The notes beneath the pieces are model-generated. The model was not told where the DNA came from, ran no database searches, and was given only the letters and a program-made list of their open reading frames with translations. A stretch of 64,000 bases of DNA, from positions 1 through 64,000 of the forward strand of contig CANHGK010000012.1 of NCBI GenBank assembly GCA_947460235.1, written 5' to 3'. A program made the translations under genes and the position numbers. This stretch comes from Paenibacillaceae bacterium (GTDB lineage Bacteria; Bacillota; Bacilli; Paenibacillales; CANHGK01). Within the stretch, counting starts at the first letter, position 1, and every line of letters starts with the position of its first letter. Shown in pieces: positions 8,446 through 17,868 of this stretch.

Positions 8446-10800
8446 TTGTCAACCAATAAGATGAAACCACGCCGTTTGCCATTGCTTCCTTTACGAGGAT
8501 TATTAGTATTTCCAAGTATGGTTTTGCATTTGGATGTCGGCCGAGAAAAATCGGTGAAAGCGCTCGAGAAAGCAATGGTCGATGATCATTTGATTTTGCT
8601 CGCTTCGCAAACAGAAGTGAATTTGGAAGATCCGTCAAAGGCGGATATCTATACAGTTGGGACCATTTCTCACGTTCGTCAAATGCTTAAATTGCCAAAT
8701 GGTACAATTCGTGTGCTTGTCGAAGGATTACAACGCGCTGAAATTAAAGGATTTGAGTTGGAAGAGCCGTTTTTTGAAGTTGAAGTACAACCTTTAACGG
8801 AAGATACGGTCGCAGATGCGGAAACGTCGGCACTCATGAGATCTGTGCTCTCGCAATTTGAATTATATTTATCGTTAACCAAGAAGGTCGCACCTGAAGT
8901 GCTTGGATCAGTTACTGACATTCAAGAGCCGGGGCGTCTTGCAGATGTAGTCTCAAGCCATTTGAATCTTAAAATTCGTGATAAACAAGAAATTCTCGAG
9001 AAAATTGATGTTCGTGAACGTTTGGAGCGCTTGTTAGAATTCCTTAATAATGAACGCGAATTGCTGGAGCTTGAAAAACAGATTAATCAACGCGTTAAGA
9101 AACAAATGGAAAAAACGCAAAAGGAATATTATTTGCGCGAGCAAATGAAAGCGATCCAACGTGAACTTGGCGACAAAGAAGGACGTCTCGGTGAAATTGA
9201 GGAACTCCGCAATACACTGCGAGAAACGCCAATGGCTGATCATGTGCGTGAAAAAATCAATAAAGAAATTGATCGCTTGGACAAGGTGCCTGCCGCATCT
9301 CCGGAAACGGGAATGATTCGTCATTATATTGATTGGTTAATCGCCTTACCTTGGGAAAAGCAAAGTACAGATGTGATCGACCTCGAAAAATCATTAGAAA
9401 TTTTAGATGAAGATCATTTCGGACTAGAAAAAGCCAAAGAACGCGTCCTTGAGTATCTTGCCGTACAAAAACTCGTCAAGAAAATGAAAGGTCCAATTCT
9501 CTGTTTAGTCGGGCCTCCAGGTGTCGGTAAAACATCACTTGCACGTTCGATCGCGAAATCGCTCGGTCGTCAATTCGTACGGATTTCACTTGGTGGTGTC
9601 CGAGATGAAGCAGAGATTCGTGGGCACCGACGTACGTATATCGGATCATTGCCTGGACGAATCATTCAAGGAATCAAAACGGCAGGAACGAATAATCCTG
9701 TCATTTTACTTGACGAGATTGATAAGATGGCGATGGATTTCCGAGGAGACCCTGCATCTGCACTTTTAGAAGTGCTCGATCCGGAGCAGAATCATACGTT
9801 TTCAGATCATTTTATTGAGCTTCCGTTCGATCTTTCAAATGTAATGTTTATAACGACTGCGAACACAACGCATACCATTCCGCGCCCATTATTGGACCGT
9901 ATGGAATTGTTGTCGATTCAAGGCTATACAGAACTTGAAAAATTACAAATTGCGAAACGTTATTTATTGCCAAAGCAATTGCGTGAACACGGAATTACAC
10001 CAGAACAACTCCAAGTCGAACCGGATATGATGCTACAAATGATTCGCTCATACACGCGTGAATCCGGCGTACGTTTGCTGGAGCAGTTACTTGCTGCAGT
10101 TAGTCGTAAAACAGCGAAACATATCGTATTAAACGAAGGGAAGTTGGATCAACCACCTCCTGCAGTAGTGCTCACGAAAGAGAAGTTGACGTCATTCCTT
10201 GGTCCTGCTAAATTCCGTCAAAACCGAATCGAAGAACAAGATTTGATCGGGGCTGTGACTGGACTTGCATGGACAGAAGTTGGCGGAGATACAATGGTTA
10301 TTGAAGTCACAGTAATCCCTGGAAAAGGTAAATTAACGCTCACAGGTAAACTAGGTGATGTCATGAAGGAATCCGCACAAGCGGCGTTTAGTTATATTCG
10401 ATCGCGTGCGGTACATTTTCTTATTGATCCTGATTTCCATGAGAAAAATGATATTCATATTCACGTGCCTGAAGGCGCCATTCCAAAAGACGGACCGTCT
10501 GCAGGAATTACGATGGCGACGGCCATTATTTCCGCATTAACGAAACGTCCTGTGTCGCGTGAAGTAGCGATGACTGGTGAGATTACACTTCGCGGACGCG
10601 TATTGCCAATTGGTGGTTTGAAAGAAAAATCACTTGCTGCACATCGTGCGGGCATCAAAAAGATATTGGTTCCAAAAGATAACGAAAAAGATTTGGTGGA
10701 TTTACCAGAAAGTATCAAAAATGAAATGGAATTCTTGCTTGTCAATCATATGGATGATGTCATTCAGCACGCAATGGTAAAGACGGTTTGGATTCAGTAG
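8446..10800 (+). CDS. lon: ATP-dependent serine protease Lon (LonA type)
   Basis: Lon degrades misfolded and regulatory proteins in the cytoplasm. The N-terminal substrate-binding LAN domain ([16 protein letters not shown]) spans about residues 10-205, followed by a coiled coil. The AAA+ module has Walker A GPPGVGKT at 356-363 and Walker [11 protein letters not shown]. The C-terminal protease domain has the Ser685/Lys728 dyad (PKDGPSAG and GLKEKS). The start is TTG at 8446, supported by AAGGAGGGG. The 784 residues match the family. The lonB gene that precedes lonA in B. subtilis is absent here. Confidence 0.98.
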   Translation: MSTNKMKPRRLPLLPLRGLLVFPSMVLHLDVGREKSVKALEKAMVDDHLILLASQTEVNLEDPSKADIYTVGTISHVRQMLKLPNGTIRVLVEGLQRAEIKGFELEEPFFEVEVQPLTEDTVADAETSALMRSVLSQFELYLSLTKKVAPEVLGSVTDIQEPGRLADVVSSHLNLKIRDKQEILEKIDVRERLERLLEFLNNERELLELEKQINQRVKKQMEKTQKEYYLREQMKAIQRELGDKEGRLGEIEELRNTLRETPMADHVREKINKEIDRLDKVPAASPETGMIRHYIDWLIALPWEKQSTDVIDLEKSLEILDEDHFGLEKAKERVLEYLAVQKLVKKMKGPILCLVGPPGVGKTSLARSIAKSLGRQFVRISLGGVRDEAEIRGHRRTYIGSLPGRIIQGIKTAGTNNPVILLDEIDKMAMDFRGDPASALLEVLDPEQNHTFSDHFIELPFDLSNVMFITTANTTHTIPRPLLDRMELLSIQGYTELEKLQIAKRYLLPKQLREHGITPEQLQVEPDMMLQMIRSYTRESGVRLLEQLLAAVSRKTAKHIVLNEGKLDQPPPAVVLTKEKLTSFLGPAKFRQNRIEEQDLIGAVTGLAWTEVGGDTMVIEVTVIPGKGKLTLTGKLGDVMKESAQAAFSYIRSRAVHFLIDPDFHEKNDIHIHVPEGAIPKDGPSAGITMATAIISALTKRPVSREVAMTGEITLRGRVLPIGGLKEKSLAAHRAGIKKILVPKDNEKDLVDLPESIKNEMEFLLVNHMDDVIQHAMVKTVWIQ

Positions 10801-10812
10801 GAGGATTTTGTT

Positions 10813-11451
10813 ATGCAAGTTCATACCGCCGAGTTATTAATTAGTGCTGCATCGGACAAGCAATATCCGGAAGGTGAAATTCCGGAAATTGCAATGGCCG
10901 GACGATCCAATGTGGGCAAGTCTTCGCTAATTAATTGTATTATTTCACGTAAAGCGTTGGCGCGTACAAGTTCGAGACCGGGTAAAACACAATTACTTAA
11001 CTTTTATGAAATATTCGGTAAATCGGAAAAAGGGGAGTTTGAAGGTTCGTACCGAATCGTCGACGTACCCGGTTACGGGTTTGCAAATGTTTCCAAATCC
11101 ATCCAAGCCAAATGGGGCCAAATGATGGAGCAATACTTTGTGAATCGCCAACCACTTTGTGGTGTGTTATTGATCGTTGATTTACGACATCCACCTAGCA
11201 ATGAAGATGTGCTGATGTGGAATTGGTTACGGCATTTTGATATCAATACTGCCGTTATCGCTACGAAAGCTGACAAATTATCCAAAAATCAAATTCCGAA
11301 ACACTTAGCGGTCATCCGCCGAGAATTACAAGGAATTGAAACGAGTCCGTTTATAACGTTCTCCAGTGAAACGGGGCAAGGACGTGACGAAATTTGGTCA
11401 CTTTTGTTTAAATGGGCGAAAGAATTTGAAGAAGCGAGAAAAACAGAGTAA
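10813..11451 (+). CDS. engB: Ribosome biogenesis GTPase EngB (YsxC)
   Basis: EngB is an essential GTPase acting in 50S ribosomal subunit assembly. G1 is GRSNVGKSS at residues 30-38, G3 is DVPGYG and G4 is TKADKL. The switch-I region LARTSSRPGKTQ is typical. The length of 212 residues is slightly long but normal. AGGAGG overlaps the end of lon 12 bases before the start, so it is co-transcribed with lon, as in B. subtilis. Confidence 0.98.
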   Translation: MQVHTAELLISAASDKQYPEGEIPEIAMAGRSNVGKSSLINCIISRKALARTSSRPGKTQLLNFYEIFGKSEKGEFEGSYRIVDVPGYGFANVSKSIQAKWGQMMEQYFVNRQPLCGVLLIVDLRHPPSNEDVLMWNWLRHFDINTAVIATKADKLSKNQIPKHLAVIRRELQGIETSPFITFSSETGQGRDEIWSLLFKWAKEFEEARKTE

Positions 11452-11458
11452 AAACGAT

Positions 11459-11491
11459 GAAATCGTGGGATTTTCCCACGGTTTCTTTTTA
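11459..11491 (+). terminator. Terminator after engB
   Basis: GAAATCGTGGGA and CCCACGGTTTC form a stem around TTTT, followed by TTTTT. Confidence 0.85.
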
Positions 11492-11564
11492 TATGTTGTG
11501 GATTTTCAGCCGAATATGATGAAATTTAGAAGAATTTTGAGGTGGAAATGGTAGCGGAATTTCA

Positions 11565-11573
11565 TGGTATAAT
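11565..11573 (+). promoter_or_regulatory. Extended -10 promoter before the 211-residue gene
   Basis: TGGTATAAT (TGN plus a consensus -10) is present. I do not see a good -35 at 16-18 bases. It lies 51 bases before the ATG at 11625. Confidence 0.5.
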
Positions 11574-11624
11574 TAATGTGTTAAAACGTTTCGGGACGTA
11601 GCCCGAAGAATTGAGGAGATTTTT

Positions 11625-12260
11625 ATGGCTCACCGTCTAGCCACCGAGTACACCCAATCACGTCTGGTATTATCTGAGCAAGATCTCCAGAAAGTTTGTG
11701 GCATTTTTATGTCGCATCAAATTTCTGTGGAACGTTCTGGTGATGATGTCGGATGGTGCGTGTTAAGGTTAGAGAAAGAGCAAGAAGTCGTATTGTTGGC
11801 ATTTGAGAACCGTCAAAGTCAGTATGTATTCGAAGGTACATTCCGAGTTAAACAGCGTGATTTGGTGAATGCAATGCGTGAAGTTGTTGCGACATTCAAA
11901 GGTCATGCGATTGTGAATCGGATTTATCAACAGTTTACGATCTCCTATTATTACGAACACGGTACTGTTACAAAAATTGTAGAGTCCAATGATGATGTAC
12001 AATCCATGATTTTCGAGAAAAAGCATCAACATGGGGAATTCGTAAACGAAACAAGAAAAACGGCAACTCAAGAACGTCTGCAAACTGTTTTTGAACGCAA
12101 TGATGTTGAACTTCGTATCGCCGAATTGAAAAAACAAATTGATGAATGGTTAGACATTCGTAATCGATTGAAGATTTCTGTAATTCCCGATCAAATTCAT
12201 GCAATTGATCGCCGTTTAATTAAACTAACTAGCGAATTAATCATTTCTGAAGCTATTTAA
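11625..12260 (+). CDS. Conserved hypothetical protein with a coiled-coil C terminus
   Basis: I do not recognise this 211-residue protein. It is soluble with no signal peptide. The first part (to about residue 140) looks mixed alpha/beta with two Cys-free beta-rich stretches around FEGTFRVKQRDLVNAMREVV and FTISYYYEHGTVTKIV. From about 145 on it is charged and likely a helical coiled coil (ERLQTVFERNDVELRIAELKKQIDEWL). GAGGAG sits 8 bases before ATG. It has its own extended -10 promoter and a terminator, so it is monocistronic, between engB and speD. The clean start, good codon usage and flanking signals make it a real gene. Confidence 0.8.
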   Translation: MAHRLATEYTQSRLVLSEQDLQKVCGIFMSHQISVERSGDDVGWCVLRLEKEQEVVLLAFENRQSQYVFEGTFRVKQRDLVNAMREVVATFKGHAIVNRIYQQFTISYYYEHGTVTKIVESNDDVQSMIFEKKHQHGEFVNETRKTATQERLQTVFERNDVELRIAELKKQIDEWLDIRNRLKISVIPDQIHAIDRRLIKLTSELIISEAI

Positions 12261-12323
12261 GCGCAGATTTCGACAAAAAACGTACGTTTACATTGTAAAA
12301 TGTATTTAATATTTGCATTTTAA

Positions 12324-12356
12324 CGGGCTTTCTTCGGAAAGCTCGTATTTATTTTT
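12324..12356 (+). terminator. Terminator after the 211-residue gene
   Basis: CGGGCTTTC and GAAAGCTCG pair around a stable TTCG tetraloop, followed by TATTTATTTTT. Confidence 0.8.
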
Positions 12357-12430
12357 AAAAACATATTGCATTTCATCTTCAAGGGTGTTACTTTTGTTTT
12401 TGTCACCAAAAAGAGCTTTAGCGCGTGACG

Positions 12431-12540
12431 AACTACATTAGGAACCAGGATTCACTCAATCAGGATTTAATTAATCCCTCAAAAAGTGAATGACGTAGGT
12501 CCTAGCGAATGAAACGAAACATTTTATTCCTAGGAAGGGG
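12431..12540 (+). promoter_or_regulatory. Structured leader of speD with competing stems
   Basis: Three nested helices can form: TTAGGA(A)CC (12438-12446) with GGTCCTAG (12498-12505), ATTCACT (12450-12456) with AGTGAAT (12485-12491), and GGATT (12463-12467) with AATCC (12473-12477). The segment TCCTAG (12500-12505) can instead pair with CTAGGA (12530-12535), which runs into the GGAAGGGGG ribosome site of speD. The outer helix and the ribosome-site helix therefore exclude each other. This layout suggests translational control. I do not match it to a known riboswitch class. Confidence 0.5.
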
Positions 12541-12548
12541 GAACGAGA

Positions 12549-12950
12549 GTGGGATATTCAACTTTCGGGAGACACGTTACTTTGGATGCATGGGGTGTCC
12601 AATTTGATTTAATCAACAATGAGGCATGGCTTACATGTCAAATGATTGAGGCTGCAGAATTTTGTGGCGCTACGATTCTATCCGTACAGTCGAAACAGTT
12701 TCAACCTCAAGGAGCCACGATTTTAGTTATGCTTGCTGAGAGTCATCTTTCGATTCACACCTATCCAGAACGAGGATTTGCAGCAATTGATTGTTACACT
12801 TGCGGTGATTCGGTTGACCCTCAAATGGCAGTTGAATATCTTGTTCGTGTTTTGAATCCAGAGAGAATTAATATTAAAAAATTGATACGTGGAGTTGGCG
12901 AAATCTTGGTAGAAACACCTGAGATTGCAACGTTGCTCACTGTAAAATAA
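12549..12950 (+). CDS. speD: S-adenosylmethionine decarboxylase proenzyme (bacterial SpeD)
   Basis: SpeD produces decarboxylated SAM, the aminopropyl donor for spermidine synthesis. It self-cleaves before Ser65, which becomes the pyruvoyl group. The residues ESHLSIHTYPE (64-74) hold Ser65 and His70, and Cys85 (CYTCGD) is the third processing residue; these match the 63/68/83 pattern of the Thermotoga enzyme shifted by two. The product is 133 residues with a GTG start at 12549 preceded by GGAAGGGGG. No spermidine synthase gene lies nearby. A structured leader precedes it and a strong terminator follows. Confidence 0.97.
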   Translation: MGYSTFGRHVTLDAWGVQFDLINNEAWLTCQMIEAAEFCGATILSVQSKQFQPQGATILVMLAESHLSIHTYPERGFAAIDCYTCGDSVDPQMAVEYLVRVLNPERINIKKLIRGVGEILVETPEIATLLTVK

Positions 12951-12962
12951 TATGGTTTTAGG

Positions 12963-12993
12963 AAAAGACTCTGCATAAGCAGAGTCTTTTTTT
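12963..12993 (+). terminator. Terminator after speD
   Basis: AAAAGACTCTGC and GCAGAGTCTTTT pair around ATAA, followed by a T run. Confidence 0.9.
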
Positions 12994-13053
12994 GTCGATT
13001 TTATGAACTTCAATACATCGACACATACACAAAGTGAATCGATCACAATCGTG

Positions 13054-13062
13054 TGCTATAAT
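13054..13062 (+). promoter_or_regulatory. Extended -10 promoter of the hem operon
   Basis: TGCTATAAT lies 23 bases before the hemA ATG. No consensus -35 is visible. A PerR box like that of the B. subtilis hemA promoter is not evident here. Confidence 0.55.
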
Positions 13063-13085
13063 CCTTTTTAAGAGGAGGGCGCAGC

Positions 13086-14414
13086 ATGAATATTATCGTG
13101 ATTGGCATTAATTTTAGAACGGCACCAATAGCAATTCGCGAACAATTTACGTTCCGTGAAGATGAAGTTTCCAATGTTCTTTCTCACATCAAAAAAACTA
13201 AGCGAGTGCTTGAAACCGTTCTGCTTGCGACCTGTAATCGGACAGAAATCTATGTGTTAACGGATCATATGCCTGCAGCGCGTGAACATTTGAAAACATT
13301 TTTAAGTAACAGGTTTGGCGTTTCAAACCAAGAATTACATGAATATTTATATATCCTTGAAGGTCGAGATGCATTACTGCATCTGTTCCGTGTAACCAGT
13401 GGATTGGATTCTATGGTACTCGGCGAAACGCAAATTTTGGGTCAAGTTCGCAGCGCTTTTTTAACCGCTCAACTTGAAGGTGCGACCGGCACATGGTTTA
13501 ATCGATTGTTCAAACAAGCGATTACGTTGGCGAAAAGGATTCATACAGAAACAGAACTTGGTGAACATCCCGTATCCGTGAGTTATGCTGCGCTCGATGT
13601 CGGCAAACGAATGTTTGGTTCGTTGCAAGATAAATCGGTATTGATATTAGGTGCCGGGAAAATGGGTGTTTTAACCGCGAAACATTTACAAAGTGAAGGC
13701 GTTAAGCAAATCCTTGTATCGAATCGTACGTCAGATCGTGCAACGGAACTTGCGCAATTATTTGATGGAATTCCTGTGGAATGGGATCAACGCGTTAATG
13801 CATTGAAGTATGTAGATATCGTTGTATCATCAACAGGTGCTTCTGAATGGGTATTAACAAAAAAACATTTGGAAGATGCAATGAATAAGCGTAATCATCG
13901 ACCAATTTATTTAATTGATATTGCAATGCCAAGAGATATTGATCCTACCGTTACTGAAGTCTCGGAGGTTAAACTGATTGATTTGGATTCATTGTCTGCA
14001 TCAATTGAATCCAATCTTTCAATCCGTGAGCATATTGCTGCGCGTTTAGACGGATGGTTGAATGACGAAATTTGTGAATTCGAACAATGGATCGCATTGC
14101 AGGGAGTCGTTCCGCTCATTCAAGCCCTACAGGAAAAATCGAATGAAATTCATCAAGAAATGATGGAAAGTTTAACTGCGAAGTTACCAGATTTATCAAT
14201 TCGCGAAGTTAAAATTATTCGTAAATTATCGAAAAGTGTTGCCAATCAAATTTTGCGTGAACCGATCTTGCGACTGAAAGAGTCATCGGGAGATGCAAAT
14301 GCAACAACACTCAAAATAGCGTTTGAATCGTTGTTTGGACTCGAAGAACGCGTTACACAAATTAATAAACGTCAAGTAATACATGTTTCTGAACTTGAGC
14401 AATGTATTGAATAA
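13086..14414 (+). CDS. hemA: Glutamyl-tRNA reductase
   Basis: This is the first enzyme of the C5 haem pathway, reducing glutamyl-tRNA to glutamate-1-semialdehyde with NADPH. The catalytic Cys50 sits in LLATCNRTE. The GETQILGQVR and LGEHPVSVSYAA signatures follow, and the NADPH-binding domain has LILGAGKMG. The C-terminal dimerisation helix bundle is complete at 442 residues. AGAGGAGGGC precedes the ATG. It leads the haem gene run, but a terminator-like hairpin separates it from the next gene, so either read-through or a second promoter is needed. Confidence 0.98.
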   Translation: MNIIVIGINFRTAPIAIREQFTFREDEVSNVLSHIKKTKRVLETVLLATCNRTEIYVLTDHMPAAREHLKTFLSNRFGVSNQELHEYLYILEGRDALLHLFRVTSGLDSMVLGETQILGQVRSAFLTAQLEGATGTWFNRLFKQAITLAKRIHTETELGEHPVSVSYAALDVGKRMFGSLQDKSVLILGAGKMGVLTAKHLQSEGVKQILVSNRTSDRATELAQLFDGIPVEWDQRVNALKYVDIVVSSTGASEWVLTKKHLEDAMNKRNHRPIYLIDIAMPRDIDPTVTEVSEVKLIDLDSLSASIESNLSIREHIAARLDGWLNDEICEFEQWIALQGVVPLIQALQEKSNEIHQEMMESLTAKLPDLSIREVKIIRKLSKSVANQILREPILRLKESSGDANATTLKIAFESLFGLEERVTQINKRQVIHVSELEQCIE

Positions 14415-14448
14415 ATTAAAATAACATGTTTTAAAGTTAATAGTGTGA

Positions 14449-14484
14449 GGATGGTTTGTTTTTAACAAACGATCCTTTTTTTTT
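14449..14484 (+). terminator. Terminator-like hairpin after hemA
   Basis: GGATGGTTTGTT and AACAAACGATCC pair around TTT and are followed by eight Ts. It lies between hemA and the rest of the haem genes and would lower downstream expression. Confidence 0.8.
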
Positions 14485-14599
14485 ACTAAATATTGATTTG
14501 ATTTCTGTTTTACAAAGGACAATGTCTACAGATAACGAATATATAAAAGGTTAATTTGTGATTCACACCAAGAGATAGATAACAGGGTAGGTGGCATTT

Positions 14600-15418
14600 A
14601 TGTCAGAGGGGTTGGCCGTCAATTTGAAATTGAACGGCCGAAATGTAGTGGTGTTTGGCGGAGGGGCTGTTGCCGCTCGGAAAATTCCGTTATTATTGCG
14701 TGCCGAAGCAATCGTACATGTAATCAGTCCTACCATTTGTGACTCTATTAAACGATTAGCAAAAAAACATGTAGTACATTGGATTTCGAAATCTGCGGAA
14801 CAATTTTTGAAACAACCTGATGCGTTTTGGCACCATGCAATTTTGGTTGTCATGACAACTGATGATTATCATACACATGATATAATACGTGAACATGCCA
14901 TGCATATTCCGCTTCAACTTGATGCTGGGAGAGCAGATCAAGGTAATGTTTCATTACCTGCACTATGGCAAACTGAAGGACTTACGGTGGCATTTTCCAC
15001 GAATGGAATTAGTCCTGGTTTGGCCAAAATGGCGCGTGAGCAATGGACCGAATGGTTCACACAATTTTATGGAAACCGGTTTGGATGTTATACTCGGATT
15101 GTCGAAATGTTACGTAAGCAATTCAAGCACCATGTCGAAGATGCTCAATTACGTCAATCGCTCAATCGGGTGTTGACCGATCCAAATCAATTTTTGGATT
15201 TTCAATTGGCTTGTGCTCATTTGGATGACCCGCAAGACATTGTTGATCAAATGATGCGCTCTTTTATGATTGAAATGGGACTTGACCATGAGATAACGAT
15301 AGAAAAATCCGCTCATACTGAAGTGCAGGAGCGGGAGGAGAACGAGGTTCATGCAAACGATCAAAGTAGGAACGAGATCGAGTTTGTTAGCTCGAACGCA
15401 AACGGAACAAACAATTGA
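14600..15418 (+). CDS. Precorrin-2 dehydrogenase / siroheme synthase (Met8/CysG-N type)
   Basis: It oxidises precorrin-2 to sirohydrochlorin with NAD and may insert iron, leading to sirohaem. The N-terminal Rossmann motif VVVFGGGAVAARK lies near residue 20. The characteristic AFSTNGISPGLAK segment is present, followed by a helical C-terminal domain. The protein is 272 residues from ATG 14600 (GGTAGGTGG upstream); GTG 14591 is a weaker alternative. It takes the place of hemX after hemA. Its last 68 bases overlap the start of hemC, and those codons give a charged, low-complexity tail. Methylase activity would come from the CobA domain two genes on. Confidence 0.92.
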   Translation: MSEGLAVNLKLNGRNVVVFGGGAVAARKIPLLLRAEAIVHVISPTICDSIKRLAKKHVVHWISKSAEQFLKQPDAFWHHAILVVMTTDDYHTHDIIREHAMHIPLQLDAGRADQGNVSLPALWQTEGLTVAFSTNGISPGLAKMAREQWTEWFTQFYGNRFGCYTRIVEMLRKQFKHHVEDAQLRQSLNRVLTDPNQFLDFQLACAHLDDPQDIVDQMMRSFMIEMGLDHEITIEKSAHTEVQEREENEVHANDQSRNEIEFVSSNANGTNN

Positions 15419-16325
15419 ACGACTTCGAGAACTTGTCAAAGAACAGATGTTAGATGTCACGTTTGAGACGGTATTCATTCAAACGACTGGTGATCGAGTT
15501 CTTGACGTTAGTCTCTCTAAGGTTGGCGGAAAAGGACTTTTTACGAAAGAAATTGAGCAGGCATTAGCAGATGGCGCAATCGATGTGGCTGTTCATAGCA
15601 TGAAAGATGTTCCGTTCGAAATGGACGACCTATTTTGCATTGCAGCGATTCCGATACGTGAAGATGCACGCGATGCATGGTTAAGTACGAAATTCGAGTC
15701 ATGGGATGATTTGGACTCAAATGCAGTTGTTGGTACGAGTAGTTTGCGTAGAAGTGCATCACTGAAATCCGCGAAACCATCAATTACAATAAAAATGCTT
15801 CGCGGTAATGTCGATACTCGTTATCAGAAAATGGTACAAGGTGATTACGATGGAATTATATTAGCCGCAGCTGGGTTACACCGACTTGGCTGGAAAGATC
15901 GAATTCGGTCGTATGTTCCAATCGACAACTGTTTGCCGGCAGTTGGTCAAGGTGCTCTGGCACTGCAATGTCGCAGCGATGATCGGCAAGTAATTGACGT
16001 TATTTCCCTAATTCATGATTCTCAAACTGGATTCGCGGTTCAAGCAGAACGGGCCTTTTTGAGAATGTTGGAAGGTAGCTGTCAGGTTCCAATCGGTGGG
16101 TATGCCGCGTGGTCTGAAAATGAATTGCTGTTAAATGGGATGATTGCGATGTCCGATGGTTCAAATGTATTACGGGGTTCTCGTCGATTTGTTCGAAAAA
16201 ATGAACATTCAAATCTTGATATAGAACAACAAGTCATCCTAATGGGCGAGGAATTAGCGGCTGAATTACGCAATCACGACCAAGGGTCAGTATGGAATGC
16301 GATACGGGGAGTGAACGTGGAATGA
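15351..16325 (+). CDS. hemC: Porphobilinogen deaminase (hydroxymethylbilane synthase)
   Basis: It links four porphobilinogens into hydroxymethylbilane. The N terminus IKVGTRSSLLARTQT is the family signature, with the substrate-binding KGLFTKEIEQAL and HSMKDVP. Cys244 in EGSCQVPIGGYA anchors the dipyrromethane cofactor. The 324 residues are normal length. GGGAGGAG lies upstream, inside the preceding gene, which it overlaps by 68 bases. Its stop overlaps the start of the next gene by 4 bases, so the two are translationally coupled. Confidence 0.98.
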   Translation: MQTIKVGTRSSLLARTQTEQTIERLRELVKEQMLDVTFETVFIQTTGDRVLDVSLSKVGGKGLFTKEIEQALADGAIDVAVHSMKDVPFEMDDLFCIAAIPIREDARDAWLSTKFESWDDLDSNAVVGTSSLRRSASLKSAKPSITIKMLRGNVDTRYQKMVQGDYDGIILAAAGLHRLGWKDRIRSYVPIDNCLPAVGQGALALQCRSDDRQVIDVISLIHDSQTGFAVQAERAFLRMLEGSCQVPIGGYAAWSENELLLNGMIAMSDGSNVLRGSRRFVRKNEHSNLDIEQQVILMGEELAAELRNHDQGSVWNAIRGVNVE

Positions 16326-17866
16326 ATGCAAAGGGACATGTATATTTAGTTGGTGCAGGACCTGGCGATCCCAAGTTAATTACAATCCGTGGCCGCGAAG
16401 CGATTGAGCGAGCGGATGTGCTTGTGTATGACCGTTTAGCAAATCCTAGATTATTACAATGGGCAAAACCGAACACAAAGAAAATTTACGTTGGGAAATT
16501 ACCCGATCGACATACACTGAAACAACATGAAATTAATCAACTGCTTATTGATCTTGCACTTGAAGGGCATATAGTCACCCGGTTAAAAGGCGGAGATCCA
16601 AGTGTATTTGGCCGAGTCGGGGAAGAAGCGGAAGCGTTAGTCGCGAATGGAATTCGTTTTGATATGATTCCAGGTGTGACATCCTCAATTGCGGTTCCCC
16701 TATATGCAGGGATACCTGTAACGCACCGAGATTTTACATCTTCGCTTGCGATTGTGACAGGACATGAATGTACGAAGAAAGAAGATTCGTCTCTTGATTG
16801 GGAAAAGCTTGCGCAAGCAACGGGTACGATGGTATTTCTAATGGGTGTGAAAAACGTATCGTACTTATGTTCGAATATGATTCGATATGGGAGATCGGAA
16901 ACGACACCGGTTGCTGTTGTGCAATGGGGAACGAGTGCGTTCCAGCGAACGATCATCGGAAATTTGCAAACGATTGAACAGGACATTAAAGAATCGGGCA
17001 TTACATCTCCTGCAGTTATCGTTGTTGGTGAAGTTGTAAACCTTCGTAACACATTGAATTGGTTTGAAACAAAGCCGTTATTCGGTAAACGAATTGTCGT
17101 CACAAGAGCGAGAGCACAATCCAGTTCTTTGGTGGATCACATAGACTTGCTTGGCGGAGAAGCGATCGAATTGCCGGTCATTGAAGTGACTGATTCGGAT
17201 CAAGGTTTCGATTTGTCGGAACCTGAGAAGTTTAATTGGATTGTATTTACGAGCGTAAATGCAGTTGAACATTTTTTTAAAGCCATTCGATTATTAAATG
17301 TCGATGCGCGTCGTTTCGCAAAAGCAAGGATTGCTGCGATTGGACAAGCAACCGCTGATGCACTTGCTTCTTTTGGGTGGTTGTCAGAAGTTTGTCCAGG
17401 TCAACAGGATCGTGATGGACTTTTGCAAGCTTTGCAACAGCAAATTCAACCAGGATCAAATATACTTTTGCCTAGAGGGAATTTAGCGAGCAATTGGTTG
17501 CCTGATCGATTACAAGAATTTGGAGCAAACATCCAAAACTGGACGGTGTATTCAACAAAACCCGTTACGGAAGAAGAATCTATGGCAGATATCATTCAAG
17601 AATTGCGAGTTGGTAGAATTAACGCGATTACATTTACTTCGTCCTCAACAGTACAACATTTTATTGAACCACTGAAACGACTTTTAGGGGATGAGGTTCA
17701 AACATTGCTCACCGATATCCCTTTTGTTTGTATCGGGCCACAAACGGCTGAAACAGCGATAACTTATGGATTTGGCGTGATCCATACAGCAAATTCAACG
17801 GGGATTGATGGACTTATTGAAAAACTGTTAGAGGTGATGTTAAATCGTGCGGAAGGAGAGAAATAG
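16322..17866 (+). CDS. cobA-hemD: Fused uroporphyrinogen-III C-methyltransferase and uroporphyrinogen-III synthase
   Basis: Two enzymes share one chain. Residues 1-245 form a SAM-dependent uroporphyrinogen-III methyltransferase ([35 protein letters not shown]) that makes precorrin-2. Residues from about 250 form uroporphyrinogen-III synthase ([38 protein letters not shown]), which closes hydroxymethylbilane to uroporphyrinogen III. The start ATG 16322 overlaps the hemC stop as ATGA, with GGGGAGTG before it; an upstream ATG at 16292 lies inside hemC. This fusion occurs in several Paenibacillus- and Clostridia-like Bacillota, while B. subtilis has a stand-alone HemD. It supplies the substrate of the siroheme gene in the same operon. 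Confidence 0.96.
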   Translation: MNAKGHVYLVGAGPGDPKLITIRGREAIERADVLVYDRLANPRLLQWAKPNTKKIYVGKLPDRHTLKQHEINQLLIDLALEGHIVTRLKGGDPSVFGRVGEEAEALVANGIRFDMIPGVTSSIAVPLYAGIPVTHRDFTSSLAIVTGHECTKKEDSSLDWEKLAQATGTMVFLMGVKNVSYLCSNMIRYGRSETTPVAVVQWGTSAFQRTIIGNLQTIEQDIKESGITSPAVIVVGEVVNLRNTLNWFETKPLFGKRIVVTRARAQSSSLVDHIDLLGGEAIELPVIEVTDSDQGFDLSEPEKFNWIVFTSVNAVEHFFKAIRLLNVDARRFAKARIAAIGQATADALASFGWLSEVCPGQQDRDGLLQALQQQIQPGSNILLPRGNLASNWLPDRLQEFGANIQNWTVYSTKPVTEEESMADIIQELRVGRINAITFTSSSTVQHFIEPLKRLLGDEVQTLLTDIPFVCIGPQTAETAITYGFGVIHTANSTGIDGLIEKLLEVMLNRAEGEK

Positions 17867-17868
17867 CA

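Noticed and set aside
13040-13085. PerR box at hemA like that of B. subtilis
   Set aside because: Only the -10-like half (CTATAAT) fits; the second half does not.
14510-14560. Ten-codon leader peptide (ATG at 14522) before the siroheme gene
   Set aside because: It has no runs of a regulatory amino acid and no attenuator hairpin after it; such short frames are common by chance.
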